Assembly: GCA_023362775.1 (NCBI GenBank) | Contig: JALMGJ010000005.1 | Span: 39,985,463 to 40,049,462 of the forward strand | Length of the DNA stretch: 64,000 nucleotides | Direction: 5' to 3' | From: Charina bottae | Taxonomy: Eukaryota > Chordata > Lepidosauria > Squamata > Charinaidae | In this document: positions 1 through 11,500 of the stretch, piece after piece | Position numbering within the stretch: the first letter of the stretch is position 1 | How the letters are laid out: every line of letters starts with the position of its first letter | The notes under the pieces: model-generated | The model's database searches: none | Told to the model about the DNA's origin: nothing | What the model saw: the letters and a program-made list of their open reading frames with translations, nothing else | Program-made: the position numbers and the translations under genes

Positions 1-1352
1 GGAACAACTCGAAGGGCCTCCCGATCGAGGAACGGGCGTAACTGGCGCACAACACGAAGCTGTGCAAAGGCCCTTCTGGCCATGACTGCCACCTGCTCAT
101 CGAGCAGGAGTCGTGAGTCCAGGAGGACCCCCAGATTCCGCACCGGATCTGTCTGGGGCAGTGCAACCCCATCCAGAACCAAAGATGATAATGTCCCAGA
201 CAGGGAAGAGCCATTAATCCACAGTCACTCCATCTTACCAGGGTTCAGCTGAAGCCTGTTGGACCCCATCCAGGCCCCTACAGCCCCCAGGCCCGGAGAA
301 AGGGCAGACACAGCATCACTTATCTCACCCGGGACAGAGATGTATAACTGAGTATCATCAGCATATTGATGATATCTTATCCCATGGTGGCGGATGATCT
401 CACCCAGCGGTTTCATGTAGATGTTAAACAGGAGTGGGGAAAGAACCGAAACCTGCGGCACCCCACAAAGGAGGGGTCGAGGGTCGGATTTCCCACTCCC
501 TATCACCACTGATTGGAACTGGCCCTGGAGGAAGGAGGTGAACCAGCATGAAACCACGCTGCCCACCCCCAACTCCCTGAGCCGACCCAAAAGGATACCA
601 TGGTTGATGGTATCAAAAGCCGCTGAGAGGTCAAGAAGAGCTAGGATGGATGCACTGCCTCCATCCCGCTCCCGCCAGAGATCATCCATAAGTGCGACCA
701 ATGCTGTTTCTGTCCCATGTCCAGGCCTGAAACCTGACTGAAAGGGGTCTAGAAAATCCGTTTCATCCAGAATCCTCTGGAGCTGCAACGCCACCACTTT
801 CTCAACCAGACGAAGGTTATCCAGTACCATAGGGTCCAGCGATGGCTTCCTGAGGAGGGGGTGCACCAATGCCTCCTTAAAGGCAGTTGGAAACACCCCC
901 TCTCTCAAGGATGCATTAACCATCGCCTGGACCCAGCCACATGTCACCCCCCTAGCTGCTTTCACCAGCCAGGAGGGGCATGGATCTAGATGACAAGTGG
1001 TGGCATTTGCTGTCCGAAGGATCCTGTCCACTTCCTCAGGTCCAACAGGATCAAACCGTTCCCAGATAACCGGGTAAGCGCGTTCCCCTGGTATCTCCCC
1101 AGATTCTGTCTCACGCCTGGAGTCCAACTTGGAACGGATCCGAGCGATTTTGTCCTGCAGATGCATAGCAAACTCCTCCGCACAGCCCTGTAGGTGGGTC
1201 TCAGGACCCACCTTCCCCAAAAGGGACCGAGTGATCTTAAACAGGGCCGTTGGGCGGCATTCTGCGGATGCAATAAGAGCGGAGAAATGTTGACACTTCG
1301 CCGCTCTTACCGCCACAAGGTAGGCCTTAACAGCAGCTCTAGCTTGTAACTA
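1..1352 (-). mobile_element. L2-clade LINE, 5'-truncated copy running off the window
   Basis: A non-LTR retrotransposon fragment on the minus strand. It is collinear with a fuller copy at 34.4-38.7 kb, and the match ends near 1352, so the copy is 5'-truncated there. Its 3' end lies beyond position 1. The encoded protein has the RT motifs typical of L2/CR1-type elements (FQSGFRP, LLDLSAAFD, YADD). Assignment to L2 rather than CR1 rests on these motifs only. Confidence 0.88.
225..1316 (-). pseudogene. LINE ORF2 reverse transcriptase fragment (363 codons)
   Basis: This would be the reverse transcriptase of an L2-like LINE, which copies its own RNA at a nicked target. Seen: a post-endonuclease linker (about residues 1-180), FQSGFRPGHGTETAL before the palm, LLDLSAAFD (motif A, about residue 227), GVPQVSVLSPLLF (about 286) where the usual glycine after PQ is valine, and YADDTQLY (catalytic box, 318-325). 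Against the 35-kb copy, about 10 residues before VEKVVALQLQR are missing, an in-frame deletion. The frame ends at a TGA where the other copy has a tryptophan codon, while homology continues to position 1. There is no endonuclease domain. A dead copy. Confidence 0.85.
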
Positions 1353-1427
1353 GATAACTTTTATCTCCTTTGCTATTTAAAAAAAACTTACTTTGCATGT
1401 CTCCATGTAACATAGCACCTATAGCTC

Positions 1428-2133
1428 CAGCCTTTCTCAACCTTTTTACCCTGAAGGAATCATTCAAATAATTTTCAGGTCTCAGAGAACCTCTGTCAAA
1501 AATACAAAAACTTCCCAATACAATTCACTTCTAAACAACACAATCCTCATTTTACAATGTTTACAACAGAGCTTTCCAAATTGTGTGTCGCGACACAAAA
1601 GTGTGTCACCACACACAGTCTGGTGTGTCGCCACACAACCCAGAAGCGCTGATCAGCATCAGCGCTTCCGGGTTTTCCCGCGGCGACACACCAACGGCGG
1701 CGCGCAAAAATCCGAAAGCACCGCAGTCATGGCGGCGCTTCTGGGTTTTCCCACGGCGACACACAAAAATCCGAAAGCGCCGCAGCCACGGCGGCGTGCA
1801 AAAACTGAAAGCGGCAGCAGCGCTTCCGGGTTTTTGCGCGCTGCCACAACGGCGACACTTCCGGGTTTTCCCATGGCGACACACCAACGGCGGTTGGTGT
1901 GTCGCCGCGGAAAAACTTTGGAAAGCCCTGGTTTACAACAACAGCAAAGTGGCAGGCTGGCACCTGAGTCGCAGTGTGTAAAAATTCCCATCACTGTGAA
2001 CACTCGTATTGTGCAGTGCATGAAGTTTAAAAAAAAACTGTTTTTTTTTCAATCACGATATCTCGCAGAACCCTTAGCAACCTCTTGTGGAACCTCAAGG
2101 TTGCAAGAAACCCCAATTGAGAGAGAAAGGCTG
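1428..2133. mobile_element. hAT-like MITE interrupted by a second hAT element
   Basis: The left end CAGCCTTTCTCAACC and the right end, reading GAGAGAAAGGCTG, form an imperfect terminal inverted repeat. Interior text about 'CAGAACCC ... CCTCTTG' resembles the abundant hAT MITEs whose ends read TCTCAACC. A second element sits inside at 1567-1930. I could not find a clean 8-bp TSD for the outer element, so its exact ends are uncertain. Confidence 0.5.
1559..1938. mobile_element. Non-autonomous hAT element, family A copy 1
   Basis: The element proper is 1567-1930, flanked by a perfect 8-bp duplication gtttacaa (1559-1566 and 1931-1938). The ends are CAGAGCTTTCCAAA and its complement with one change. 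The interior is GC-rich and repeats a motif with GGGTTTTCCCGCGGCGACACACC in both orientations. It has no transposase. 8-bp TSDs and CAGRG ends are typical of hAT elements. Confidence 0.9.
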
Positions 2134-2141
2134 GCTTAGAC

Positions 2142-2780
2142 TGATATTCTCCAGGCATTCATCTCTTCCTTCTCAATTGGGTTCTTCTGATGGTGTCTGT
2201 GCAGTTCAGGTACTTTCCTGGCTTGCTCTTTCTCCATAATTCATTGTAGACAGACTTAAGTAACACAGTGTTTCCTATCACCATGTAATTTCCTAAATAA
2301 AGCTTATCTTTGTTGTTCTTTCATGCAAACACCAGCCTCAGGAATATTTTCTTATAGAAGCTATTCTCCTCACTTTAGTGTTCATTTCTTCCCACTGCAT
2401 AAAGCTATCTGCTATACAACATAAATAAGTTTCTGCCCTCCGAAAAGACACACATGGCTCACACATTTACTACTACAAATTTAGTGTGTACATTTGTTTA
2501 TAAGATAAGAGTGATCATTTAATAAAGTCTTAATAAACGTATTGAAAATCTTCAACAACTTTATCTTAACTATGATGCCAGGTCTGCATTGCAGAGCAAC
2601 GCCTGTGAAGATGACATCCCAGCAAATCTAGGAAGAGTAGCATTATAGCCAAATTGTACTCAAGGTCCTGCTTGCATTTTACTAAAGTTTCCTTTTTTTC
2701 TTATTCTCCCTCCACTGTGGATGAATAATAATACCCTCAATACCCATGCTGATGTATAAAATAACATAAACAAAACATGT
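2142..2780. other. AT-rich stretch, nothing recognised
   Basis: No open frame, RNA gene or repeat that I recognise. Confidence 0.5.
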
Positions 2781-2782
2781 GT

Positions 2783-2990
2783 CAGTCCACCAGCTGGACC
2801 GGGCCAAGAATCAGTTCCACTGGAAAGCTAAAACTACTTTTATTGAGATTGGCTAAAAAAAACAGAATCTTGCTAGTCTGATTGTGCTGTACCTCCTCCC
2901 CCCCTTATATTCCTGTGAATTAGGGAGGTATCTGCTTGAGCCTCTTCTGCATATTTTCTGCTTGTTTCAGACTTAAGACATGTGTTCCCC
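2783..2990 (-). repeat. Decayed LTR-like segment
   Basis: Read on the minus strand it has a CAAGATTCTG block, an AATAAAAGTAG polyadenylation-type motif and an end in ..GGACTGACA, as expected for the R/U5 part of an LTR. Related segments occur near 40.38 kb and 57.27 kb. The LTR start and TSD were not identified. Confidence 0.45.
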
Positions 2991-3249
2991 CTTGTCTCTT
3001 TGGTAACATCTCTTGCTTATCTTACTTCTTGCAAAAAGGCCCTTTCTCTAGAAGGTCTCCTCGCTTCATTTGACAGAGGCATCTGGAGCAGGATTCCTGA
3101 AAAAATTATTAAAGTTTGGGTAAGTACATATTTGAATAGTGAATCTTTCCCCAAGCTGTTTAGGTTTAAGACAGCAATTAAAACTGGGCCTGAAAATGAA
3201 GGACTAAATGGAGGGTTGCTGGGAGGACTTTAGACTGGAATGACTAATC

Positions 3250-3421
3250 CAGTATTTCTCAACCTGGGCAACTTTAAGATGTGTGGCCTTCAACTCTCAG
3301 AATTCCCCAGATGAGAGTTGCTTCCCAGCTGGGAAGTGCATTGTGAATTCCCCTTGCTGGCTGGGGAATTCTGGGAGTTGAAGGCCACACATCTTAAAGT
3401 TGCCCAGGTTGAGAAACATTG
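3250..3421. mobile_element. Palindromic hAT-like MITE
   Basis: Two arms of about 60 bp are inverted copies (CAGTATTTCTCAACCTGGGC against its complement ending GAGAAACATTG). Both contain the segment AAGATGTGTGGCCTTCAACT. The flanks gactaatc and gactaaag are an imperfect 8-bp duplication. Same family as 24750-24884 and the half copy near 59035. Confidence 0.8.
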
Positions 3422-3849
3422 GACTAAAGAATGCTAGAAACTAGGCATATCATATCTGGACTGAAAAAACCTGAACATCACTAGATGGAAGCAAGGAATT
3501 TGGCTTTTCTGTATCTCATAGGAAAATCTCATAGGGTTTGGCGAGTCAGAATGAGATGCAATAGCTCTCTGCAAACTTTGGTCTCAGAGGGGGGATAAGA
3601 TCACATCTACAATCTCCATTGACTAGACCAAGGGTCGGAAACTGCAGCTCGCGAGCCACATGCAGCTCTTTGGCCCCTTGAGTGTGGCTCTTCCGCAGCT
3701 GAACTCACCCCCACCCCTTCCACGCGATTGGATCCCGCCCCCAAACTCTTACGCTCTTACGCGCTCTCGCTCTCCAAGGCCGGGGCCACCCGCAGCTGCC
3801 CACACCTCGCGCACAGCCCACGGGGCTCTCTGCCGCTCCCTTCGACGGA

Positions 3850-4030
3850 GGAGGGACCGGCGTGCCTTGGGAGCTGCTGCTGCTGCTGCCAGCATGTCTG
3901 GGTGAGGCGTGCGGGCGGAGCTGCCCGCCTGGCACTCGGGCGCTTCGGCTGGGGTGCAGCGGGACGGGAGCATCGCCGGCGGCCCGTGAGGACCAGCCAT
4001 GGAAGGTGAGCGAGGGCTGGGGCGGCCGGC
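3850..4030 (+). other. Promoter/first-exon-like core of family B copy 1
   Basis: A CpG-rich segment with two ATG codons soon followed by strong splice-donor-like motifs: ATGTCTGGGTGAGG near 3894 and ATGGAAGGTGAGCG near 3999. A run of CTG triplets lies just upstream. This core is not shared with the other family B copies. Inference: captured DNA from the 5' end of a host gene. The source gene was not recognised. Confidence 0.3.
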
Positions 4031-4062
4031 CAAGCGGCAGCGCAGCACAGCCCTGTATCTCA

Positions 4063-4214
4063 CCCTTCCACGCGATTGGATCCTGCCCCCAAACCCCGCC
4101 CCCTTCCGCGCGATTGGCTCCCGCCCACAAACCCCGCCCCCTTCCACACGATTGGCCCCTGCCCGCAAACCCTGCCCCCTTCCACGCGATTGGCCCCCGC
4201 CCGCAAACCCCGCC
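4063..4214 (+). repeat. Four tandem 38-bp units with CCAAT (inverted) and GC boxes
   Basis: Units start at about 4063, 4101, 4139 and 4177. Each carries CGATTGG (inverted CCAAT box) followed by CCCGCCC and AAACCCCGCCC (GC-box-like). The same unit recurs in the 46.5-48.3 kb and 52.7 kb copies and, inverted, in the element at 15010-15237. Confidence 0.85.
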
Positions 4215-4300
4215 CCCTGGCCCTCGAGCATGTCAAAATGTCCTCGAGCATGTCAAAATGGCTCCTGGCATAAAAAAGTTTGCCGACCCCTGGACTAGAC

Positions 4301-5590
4301 CCCTGCATAGCTGGCTGTCCCATAGATCTTCAAACATTGAGCATGAAGGTCTGTGGAGAGGTCCCTTTAATAAAAGTCATAGTGCTTCATAAGGCATCTG
4401 AGGAAGTTGAGGGTGGAGCTACCTATAATCTCTCCATTCTTTTCAAGTATCATGTGCGCCTTCTTATATATGGTAGGTTTTCTATACTTGCCGTCCTTAC
4501 TTTGCTAAAATAAGATTCGGCATAGAGACAGCAAAACAGATGCTCATTCTAATCCTTTTGTCGTCTTCTTTCCTTAAGTAGGGAAAATACATTAACAAAT
4601 GCATTAATTAAGGCTCATTTTAGGGATTGGAGTGGCTGATAATTACAATTTTGCTTTTTTTTTTTTTAATATTCTACAGAAATTAACCAAAGGTATACGG
4701 GAAAGAGGATAGCAAAATTCTTCCTGCTTGGTTCTGTGATCCATTCACAACCCTGAAAATACTTTAAAATTGACTGGAAGGCTGGGACCTCTCCCCACTT
4801 CTGTTACATTTGTTTTTCATAAACTTTTGAATGACCTTGGAACATTTTTGATGTTTGCTCATGGACATGGAAGTGAAAAGAATGTCTAGATCCTCCACCC
4901 TCCCGCCGTCCCTCCTTCTCAGACTGTGATAATATCTCTGGTTTTGCCTATTCATTCAGCATTGTGTATTTCTCTGAGTCTGGGTAATATATTTAGTCAG
5001 CTTTGCCACTGGTACCTAAATTCTACATGCTGGAGAGCTGCATAGCAAATTCTCCATGATATGATCGCTCACCTCTCTGCTTCAGTAAATCCCGAGCTGA
5101 TTACACTCTGTACCCTGGAGGTGACAACACAAAACCCTTACTGGTGCATGAGATTACACAGAAATGGCAATGCGATTTTTACATAGCAGAGCTAGAAGCT
5201 AAGAAAGCGGAAATATTAAACAGGTCTGACATGGCCCCCTCGTATATCACAGCCCTTTAGCAAGTTCAGGGTCACTGCTTTTTGTTGGAGGCCACAGGAC
5301 CACCACTCATTTATGTTTGTTGCTTTTTCAGCCTGAAGTAAGTTCTGATTGGCTCTAGGTTTGTTATTACCTAGGAATCATGAACATTCAGTGATCACTC
5401 ACTGCCTTCTTTTCAAATGGAAACTGCAATGCTCTCACATGCTATAAAATGCAGAGGTCAAGGGTGCTAGACACTGGCATTTCTTCTAGCGCTGAGCAAA
5501 ATAGAATTTGCTATTCCATGCAAAATGGGCTGCTTGCGGTGCTGTGCAATGCACCTCTCCAGAAAAAAAAGATAATTGTGACTTTAATTC
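4301..5590. other. Unassigned non-coding DNA
   Basis: Only short chance frames. A poly-T run lies near 4655. I see no recognisable exon, RNA gene or young repeat. Confidence 0.5.
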
Positions 5591-5591
5591 T

Positions 5592-5830
5592 CGTTATTTT
5601 ATTCATTCGTTCAATTTAGAGGCCACTTGATTCCAGATGAGTCTGGATGCTTTAAATAAAAAAAAAGAACAATTAAAAGAAGAGACAGATCATAAGGACC
5701 CAGAAAACAGACTCTGAATTACAATAAAACAGTCTGCAGGGGTTCACCCACCACTCTGTCCCAAAGCCTGGGAAAATAGCCTAGTTTTCAATCACTTTCT
5801 GAACATCACCTGGGTGGGAGCTGTACAAAT
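5592..5830 (-). mobile_element. Ancient L2/CR1-like LINE 3' end
   Basis: On the minus strand a stretch resembles the end of a LINE ORF2 (a FxKxLKTxLFP-like sequence near 5790) followed by an AT-rich tail. Heavily decayed, so the assignment is tentative. Confidence 0.35.
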
Positions 5831-6870
5831 ATCCAGGAAGACGTGGTTTGTAAACTTTATAGCCACAAAAGAAGCCCAGCCCAGTGAAGAAACAGAGGCC
5901 TGTCCCTGGCTATACTCAGGTTAAACAATTGGTTGACTCTTCCTCTGCTATCCTGTTGCACCGTGCAGCCTACAGCGAACCACAGGAAGGGAAGAGACAT
6001 AAATACTAGTTCTTGTTACTTAAAATAAGAGACAGAATTTAGGCTTGTTGATTTCACTTTGTTTTTGTTTGCTCTAATATTTTAAAAATCTACTTTTTTA
6101 AAGTCACCCATTTAAGTGAGTGTCCTTAAGGACAGACTGCTTCTAAGCCTACTGTTTCCAGTATCAGAACTGAAACTGAATTCAGCTCACCAACCTTTCA
6201 CTCAAAGCCACTCTCAGGCTACCACAGTACCTCTACATCTCCATAGTCTAATTTAGAAGGCAGGAAATATTTTATTTATATTAAGATGATGCTTGTCCAA
6301 ACCATTTGACAGTCTATTGCAAATCACCCAGTTATCTACAGGTGTAGGTTGATCTACCTCCCTTCTCTACAACATGTGTTTTTAAATGGTTTTCTGCTGG
6401 AAGGCAAATGTTATATGTCTCTAAGAATTCTTTTTTTTCCTTCTTATTATTATTATCATCATGAGAGGAAGGGAGGCAGTTTCCCCCTCTCCATCTCTTA
6501 AAGTGTTATTCTGAAAAGCGGATAGGTTTCTGACAAACTAGTGAAAAGACCAGCATTGATCAATGCATTTAGGTCTCCATCTATTGTTTGAAATGGAATA
6601 CTCCCTGGGCTTCAGGCTGGCAGCTGTCTTTCATCTCTGTGAGTGCCTGGCATCATGAAATGTTAAAAACATCCTTCCTTTTGATGGCTGTATCAATACA
6701 ATATTATTGAACTCCAGTCAAACATGATAAAGACACATTTGTCTCACTGTTGAACCCCAAATAAAGTATCTGGAAACTGATAAAATCTCCATGTTACTTG
6801 CCTTTTAGATCTTTACAAAAATTGAAATTAAGTCTAGAAATTACTAATACTGTATATATTCTTATTCGAA
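5831..6870. other. Unassigned non-coding DNA
   Basis: No supported gene. A short ATT/ATC-type run occurs near 6445. Confidence 0.5.
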
Positions 6871-6879
6871 AAAGCCTAA

Positions 6880-7165
6880 ATGTAAAGCCAGACTGCTCAC
6901 TTGAGGGAATGATATTAAAAGCAAAACTGAAGTACTTTGGCCACATAATGAGAAGACAGGATACCCTGGAGAAGATGCTGATGCTAGGGAAGGTGGAAGG
7001 CAAAAGTAAGAGGGGCCGACCAAGGACAAGATGGACGGATGATATTCTGGAGGTGACGGACTCGACCTTGGGGGAGCTGGGGGTGGCGATGGCCAACAGG
7101 AAGCTCTGGCGTGGGCTGGTCCATGAAGTCATGAAGAGTCAGAAGCAACTGAACAAATAAACAAA
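6880..7165 (+). mobile_element. RTE/Bov-B LINE, 3' end of ORF2
   Basis: The frame 6798-7160 encodes, from about 6885 on, the carboxy-terminal region of RTE-type ORF2: LKYFGHIMRRQDTLEKMLMLG, GRPRTRWTDDI and WRGLVHEVMKSQ, all hallmarks of Bov-B. The first 30 codons of that frame are not element sequence. It ends in an AACAAATAAACAAA tail. This is a severely 5'-truncated copy without endonuclease or RT core. It is collinear and unbroken, which suggests moderate age. Confidence 0.85.
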
Positions 7166-9640
7166 AATATTTACGTTAGCTATAGCTGATGTTTTTAACA
7201 GGGATTTTTGCTGTGGTTCTGCTACCTCAGAAGTTTCTGTGTAATACTGTAACATAAATTCTGTACAACCGTCAGATCGCATTGCCATTGACCATGTGAA
7301 TGGAGAGTATAGCTGTACATTATCCATGTGAATGGGGGAAACCTGATACTACACTTAGCCTTATTCACTGGACAAATCTTTCTGCATTGCATCATACTCT
7401 GAACAGCTATAATCTGGCTGCAGCAAAGTGAAAATGCAGGAATAGCAGTAGAAGACAGCAGCGATATTGCAATGTTGCAATATTGCAATGACTGGAATTT
7501 CTCAACATGGCAATGCTGGCAACTCTCCTGCCATTTAATACTTACAGTATTACTTATGATGATACCCCCACATTTACATGCATGGAGAACATTACCCTCA
7601 AACATATAGCAACAGCAAAAATGCTATAATGCTACTGTATCCAACACCTAGCATGCTCACCACAATGTTCTTACAGGAATCGATATCAACTCCTCCAGTG
7701 TCAAGTATCTCCATGGTCTAATGAGAACTGACTTCAGCTTTCTGCATTGCCACCATACAGAATGCTACGTCCCTGAACACAAGGCATTTGTATTATCAGA
7801 ATACTACTGTAAATCTTTGGGGATTGCAGAAGAAAAGCACAATTGTGCTGGAGACTTTACTGCTTCCCAGAAGAGAAGAAGTTGATCTGAATGGCGAGAA
7901 GGTCATATTGTTCTGGTATACTCAGAAAGTTCAGATATCTTATGAATAACCACAGGGAGAATGGGGATTATTATTTAACAATCACTGTGACTCAGGACAG
8001 TAAGCAAAGTATCTTCAGATGGAGCTCTCTGGGATTTCTTATCCATGTAAATTCATTCATTCTTATCCTGAGGCAAGACACCCAGTGATGACAGTTTCTG
8101 AGTATGGATTATATAAACAAGGGTCAAGCCAATCACACTAAAAGATTTGTTCAGCATACAGTATATTACTTAAGAAAAGTTCTTTTGTACTCAGCACCAG
8201 CACCAATATATGTTGAAGCTGTTCACTTTATCAAGCTGGTTGGCCATAAACCATGAACTTGGGTTTTGTGCAATGGTTTTTATCAATTTGTCCCCAAGGT
8301 CACCTTACCTCTTAAGTTATAAAAGACTTAGAATCTGTTGTGATTAATTTTGATGAAAAGAAGTCAGTCCATGTTTTTTTCCCCTGACAGTCTGGCTGTT
8401 CTGTGATCTGTAAATATACTATATCACTCTGAGTAATGAAAATATGCTTCAAACAAGCACTTGGAGAGGCAAAGCTTGAGAAAACAGCCATCTGTCTTGC
8501 AGTTGGTCTCAGTCCTTTCATGTCTTCTTCCATTTAGGAGGAGAAGTTGCTTTAGATAACTGTCTCCCTCTCCTGGAGTCATAAATGGAACCCTGCTTGA
8601 AAAAAATCTCAGAAAGATGGAGGAAAATGATTCTTTATCCTGACAACTGGCCATCAACCCAAGTTATCAAAGGAGTAACGTGACATCTTCTAACGTAAAA
8701 TATATGAAGACTATCAATCAATTTTATTTTGATCAGTTACAGTACATAAGAACATAATTAAAAGGGAAAAACAACAGTATCCAGACTCACAGCAGCTATT
8801 GTTTTGTTTTCAATGCAGTAACACCAAATTTAGTTACCATACAGATGATAGGTAGCTTTATATCCAAGATAAAGAGGTTCACATAATTATTATATCTTCT
8901 TCCTGGGAAGTGATGTAGCGGGGGAATGATATAACTATTCCAAATACCTCTATAGAAGTTACAGTATGGTAACCCATGTTGAACTGCTTCTATCTCTCCA
9001 GAGGTACAGCTAGTGGGTTTTAGAAAACCTCCCCTGCAGAAGCTCAGAAGAAAGGATGTTGTGCCTGGCCCTGCAAGATACTTTCTTCAGCCTGGGAAAG
9101 TTAAAAGTGTCTAAATATTTCTACCTGTACAGGTTCTACTACTCTGTGAGTAGTTACTACAACCTGTTGAATTCAGTGTGATATTCCATATCATTTAATC
9201 TTTGAGATAATGTTTGTTTGGTCTGTTCATATCCCAATGATATCTAAAATGCTGCTGATAACCCATACAATGCTAGGTTTTGTTCTGTTGTACCTTTCTA
9301 TTTTGAAGAATAATTGTCAATAAAAACTAAAGGCAATAAACCTGTCAGGAAAAAAAACTGGATCTTCAGCCAGTAGTTAATCAACAGCCTCCAAGACCAT
9401 ACCTCAATTTAGGCAACCCCACCTCCAATCTGAGCAGATTGGTTGCTGCCCCCCTAGAAGCATGGATCTCATGCATGAAGTATGGATCCCATGCATGAAG
9501 ACTAGGATGTTCACAATCTCAGTGAACATGCCATTCATGTTTGCTATCCATTTCTTTTTCTCACAGGCATGCTATAGTGAAAAAATCATGGTAAGTTACA
9601 TCTGACCACTTTTGGAATCCAACCAAAAGTTTCTATATTC
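7166..9640. other. Unassigned non-coding DNA
   Basis: Short open frames only, none with a recognisable domain. No tRNA-like, palindromic or tandem structure was noticed apart from minor A/T runs. Confidence 0.5.
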
Positions 9641-9641
9641 C

Positions 9642-9685
9642 ATCCATCCATCCATCCATCCATCCATCCATCCATCCATCCATCG
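9642..9685. repeat. (CCAT)n microsatellite
   Basis: About eleven near-perfect CCAT/ATCC units. Confidence 0.95.
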
Positions 9686-9689
9686 GTCC

Positions 9690-10890
9690 TTGGAAGGAAT
9701 CATTCCTGCAATCCTTCTCTGGTCTTCACTTTTTTCTCTTCCTCTAGCTTTCTTGAAATAATTGCCTCTGTAATTAACTCAGTAGCATGCTGGTGCACTA
9801 AGCATTAAGAACCTGATCATTTGGTGCTAAGGAAGACTTAAGAAATCCTACACAATGTTGATTTTCTTTTTCAATATAGACTGAAATTGTTAATCTTCTT
9901 TCAACTGGGAATATTTGCTGGGAGTTATTTAGAGAAGAATGCTGTTGATCATCTGAGAATCCAACTGAACACTGTACAGTTGGATTCTTTATTTTAAAAT
10001 AAAGAGGCATAGATTTACTCCATTATTCTTATATAGTATGTATGAGCCAGAAGCCATAAATTTCTAAACCTCACTTTAGTACTGTGTATCAGTGGTCTTG
10101 AAGATTTTCTAGGAAAACAGACCATACTTGTACTACATACTAGTACTACCCATTTCTACAGTATAGGTACTTAGCCTGGATACAAGTAAAATTTTATCAT
10201 CTCACTTGCTAAAGAATCATTTTTAGAAGCATCAGCATAATTGCTTACACTATACTAGAGAGGCCTAATGAAACTGTAAACACAATCTTCTTTCTGAACT
10301 TTATAAATCTACACTTTACACTGGAGTATTTACAATGGTGGCCTCTCAAAAAATTGACAGCAGTCTTCTAGACCACTTCAACAGTTACCATTAAAATTGT
10401 AATATTAATGTGATAGAAGAGATATTCCTTATATAATAAAAATATTGGGAGTATTCATATTAACTATATTCAATTAACTGTAATTCTGATTAAATTTAAA
10501 CTAAATCAAATTTAGTTATCTCCTGGCCCAGCAAACTTTTCCCCTTAGTTCAGTCATTTTTTGGATTATGACCTCTGGCATTACATTTGAGATCAAATGC
10601 TATCCTTTGCTTGAAAATGTTGCACCCCTCCCCCACTCTGTATCAATAGATTCAACCATCTCTTCCAGCAACTTAATGGAACCACCTTGAATCCAGAAAT
10701 CACTTCAGCACTCTTCCATACTAGCCTGGCTTCATCTGCACAAAATCACTAGACTCCTAATAATAGTCTATAATTCCAAATGCCTTGGTAGGGTCTTGGA
10801 CTGGATGGTTCCCATCATCTCAAATTGAACATGAACAAGACAATTTTTTGTTGTTCATACTGATCATATCATGCCCAATCTTTCCATCCC
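9690..10890. other. Unassigned AT-rich DNA
   Basis: No supported gene or young repeat. Confidence 0.5.
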
Positions 10891-10899
10891 ACCACTTTC

Positions 10900-11500
10900 T
10901 ATTTTTCAGGACTGCAGTTATGGTATCCTCTGTGCTGAGGAATCTAGGAGTTCAAATTGATGAGATTTTTTCATTAAAGCTGTTGATAAACCACCAAAAT
11001 TTATAATTTTCATCATGAACATTTGTAGGATCCATCAGATTCTCACTACTCAGGTGGCAAAGTAGCTGGTTTATGCCCTGATCATCTCACCTCAGAATTA
11101 TTGCAAGAATCTACTGGCCAGCTTACCCAATACCTTCCTCTACCGTTGAACATTGTTGACCTCCCATGAACTATCCATTCTCTCATCAATCCCTACCTTG
11201 GCTGGGTTTCCAAAAGGCACAATTTAAAGTTTCTGGTGCTGATTTCTTAGGCTTTGTGTACAGGCAAACCCAGCTATTTGGAACTTTGACTTGTGGCTCA
11301 GGTGCCTGTATGCATGATCCATTCATCTAGCCAGGGACGACTGAACCTTCTTGTACTAAAACTAAAACTAGCCTCATCATGGTTGAAAATGTTTTCCTAT
11401 CTAGTGCCAGCCCTCGGGAGCCAACCAGAATTATACCAGGAATCTGATTTATCAAGATATAAAAAGGCATTAAATATTTCTCTTTTATGGGGCTTTGTGA
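10900..11500 (+). mobile_element. Ancient L2-like LINE, C-terminal ORF2 relic
   Basis: Conceptual reading gives VLRNLGVQIDEIFSLK, the counterpart of the conserved 'NLGV.xD..LSF' block after the RT palm. It is followed by a decayed equivalent of the 'ALVISxLDYCNSL' block near 11080 and of the 'FKVLVLxxKAL' block near 11230. Frames are broken many times. This is an old copy, far more diverged than those at 0, 35 and 58 kb. Confidence 0.65.

Larger units (their letters stand above)
3621..4300. mobile_element. GC-rich hAT-like element, family B copy 1
   Basis: The element proper is 3629-4292, flanked by a perfect 8-bp TSD gactagac (3621-3628, 4293-4300). The left end begins CAAGGGTCGGAAACTG and the right end reads TTTGCCGACCCCTG. 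The terminal zones match copies at 46.5 and 52.7 kb: CTCTTTGGCCCCTTGA on the left, TGTCAAAATGGCTCC on the right. The core is CpG-rich and specific to this copy. No transposase is present. Confidence 0.88.

Noticed and set aside
1585..2139. 184-codon plus-strand frame and overlapping frames
   Set aside because: They arise from the GC-rich inverted blocks of a family A hAT element and run into unrelated flanking DNA.
4063..4214. CRISPR-like array of regular repeats
   Set aside because: Units are contiguous without spacers and lie in a eukaryotic transposon.
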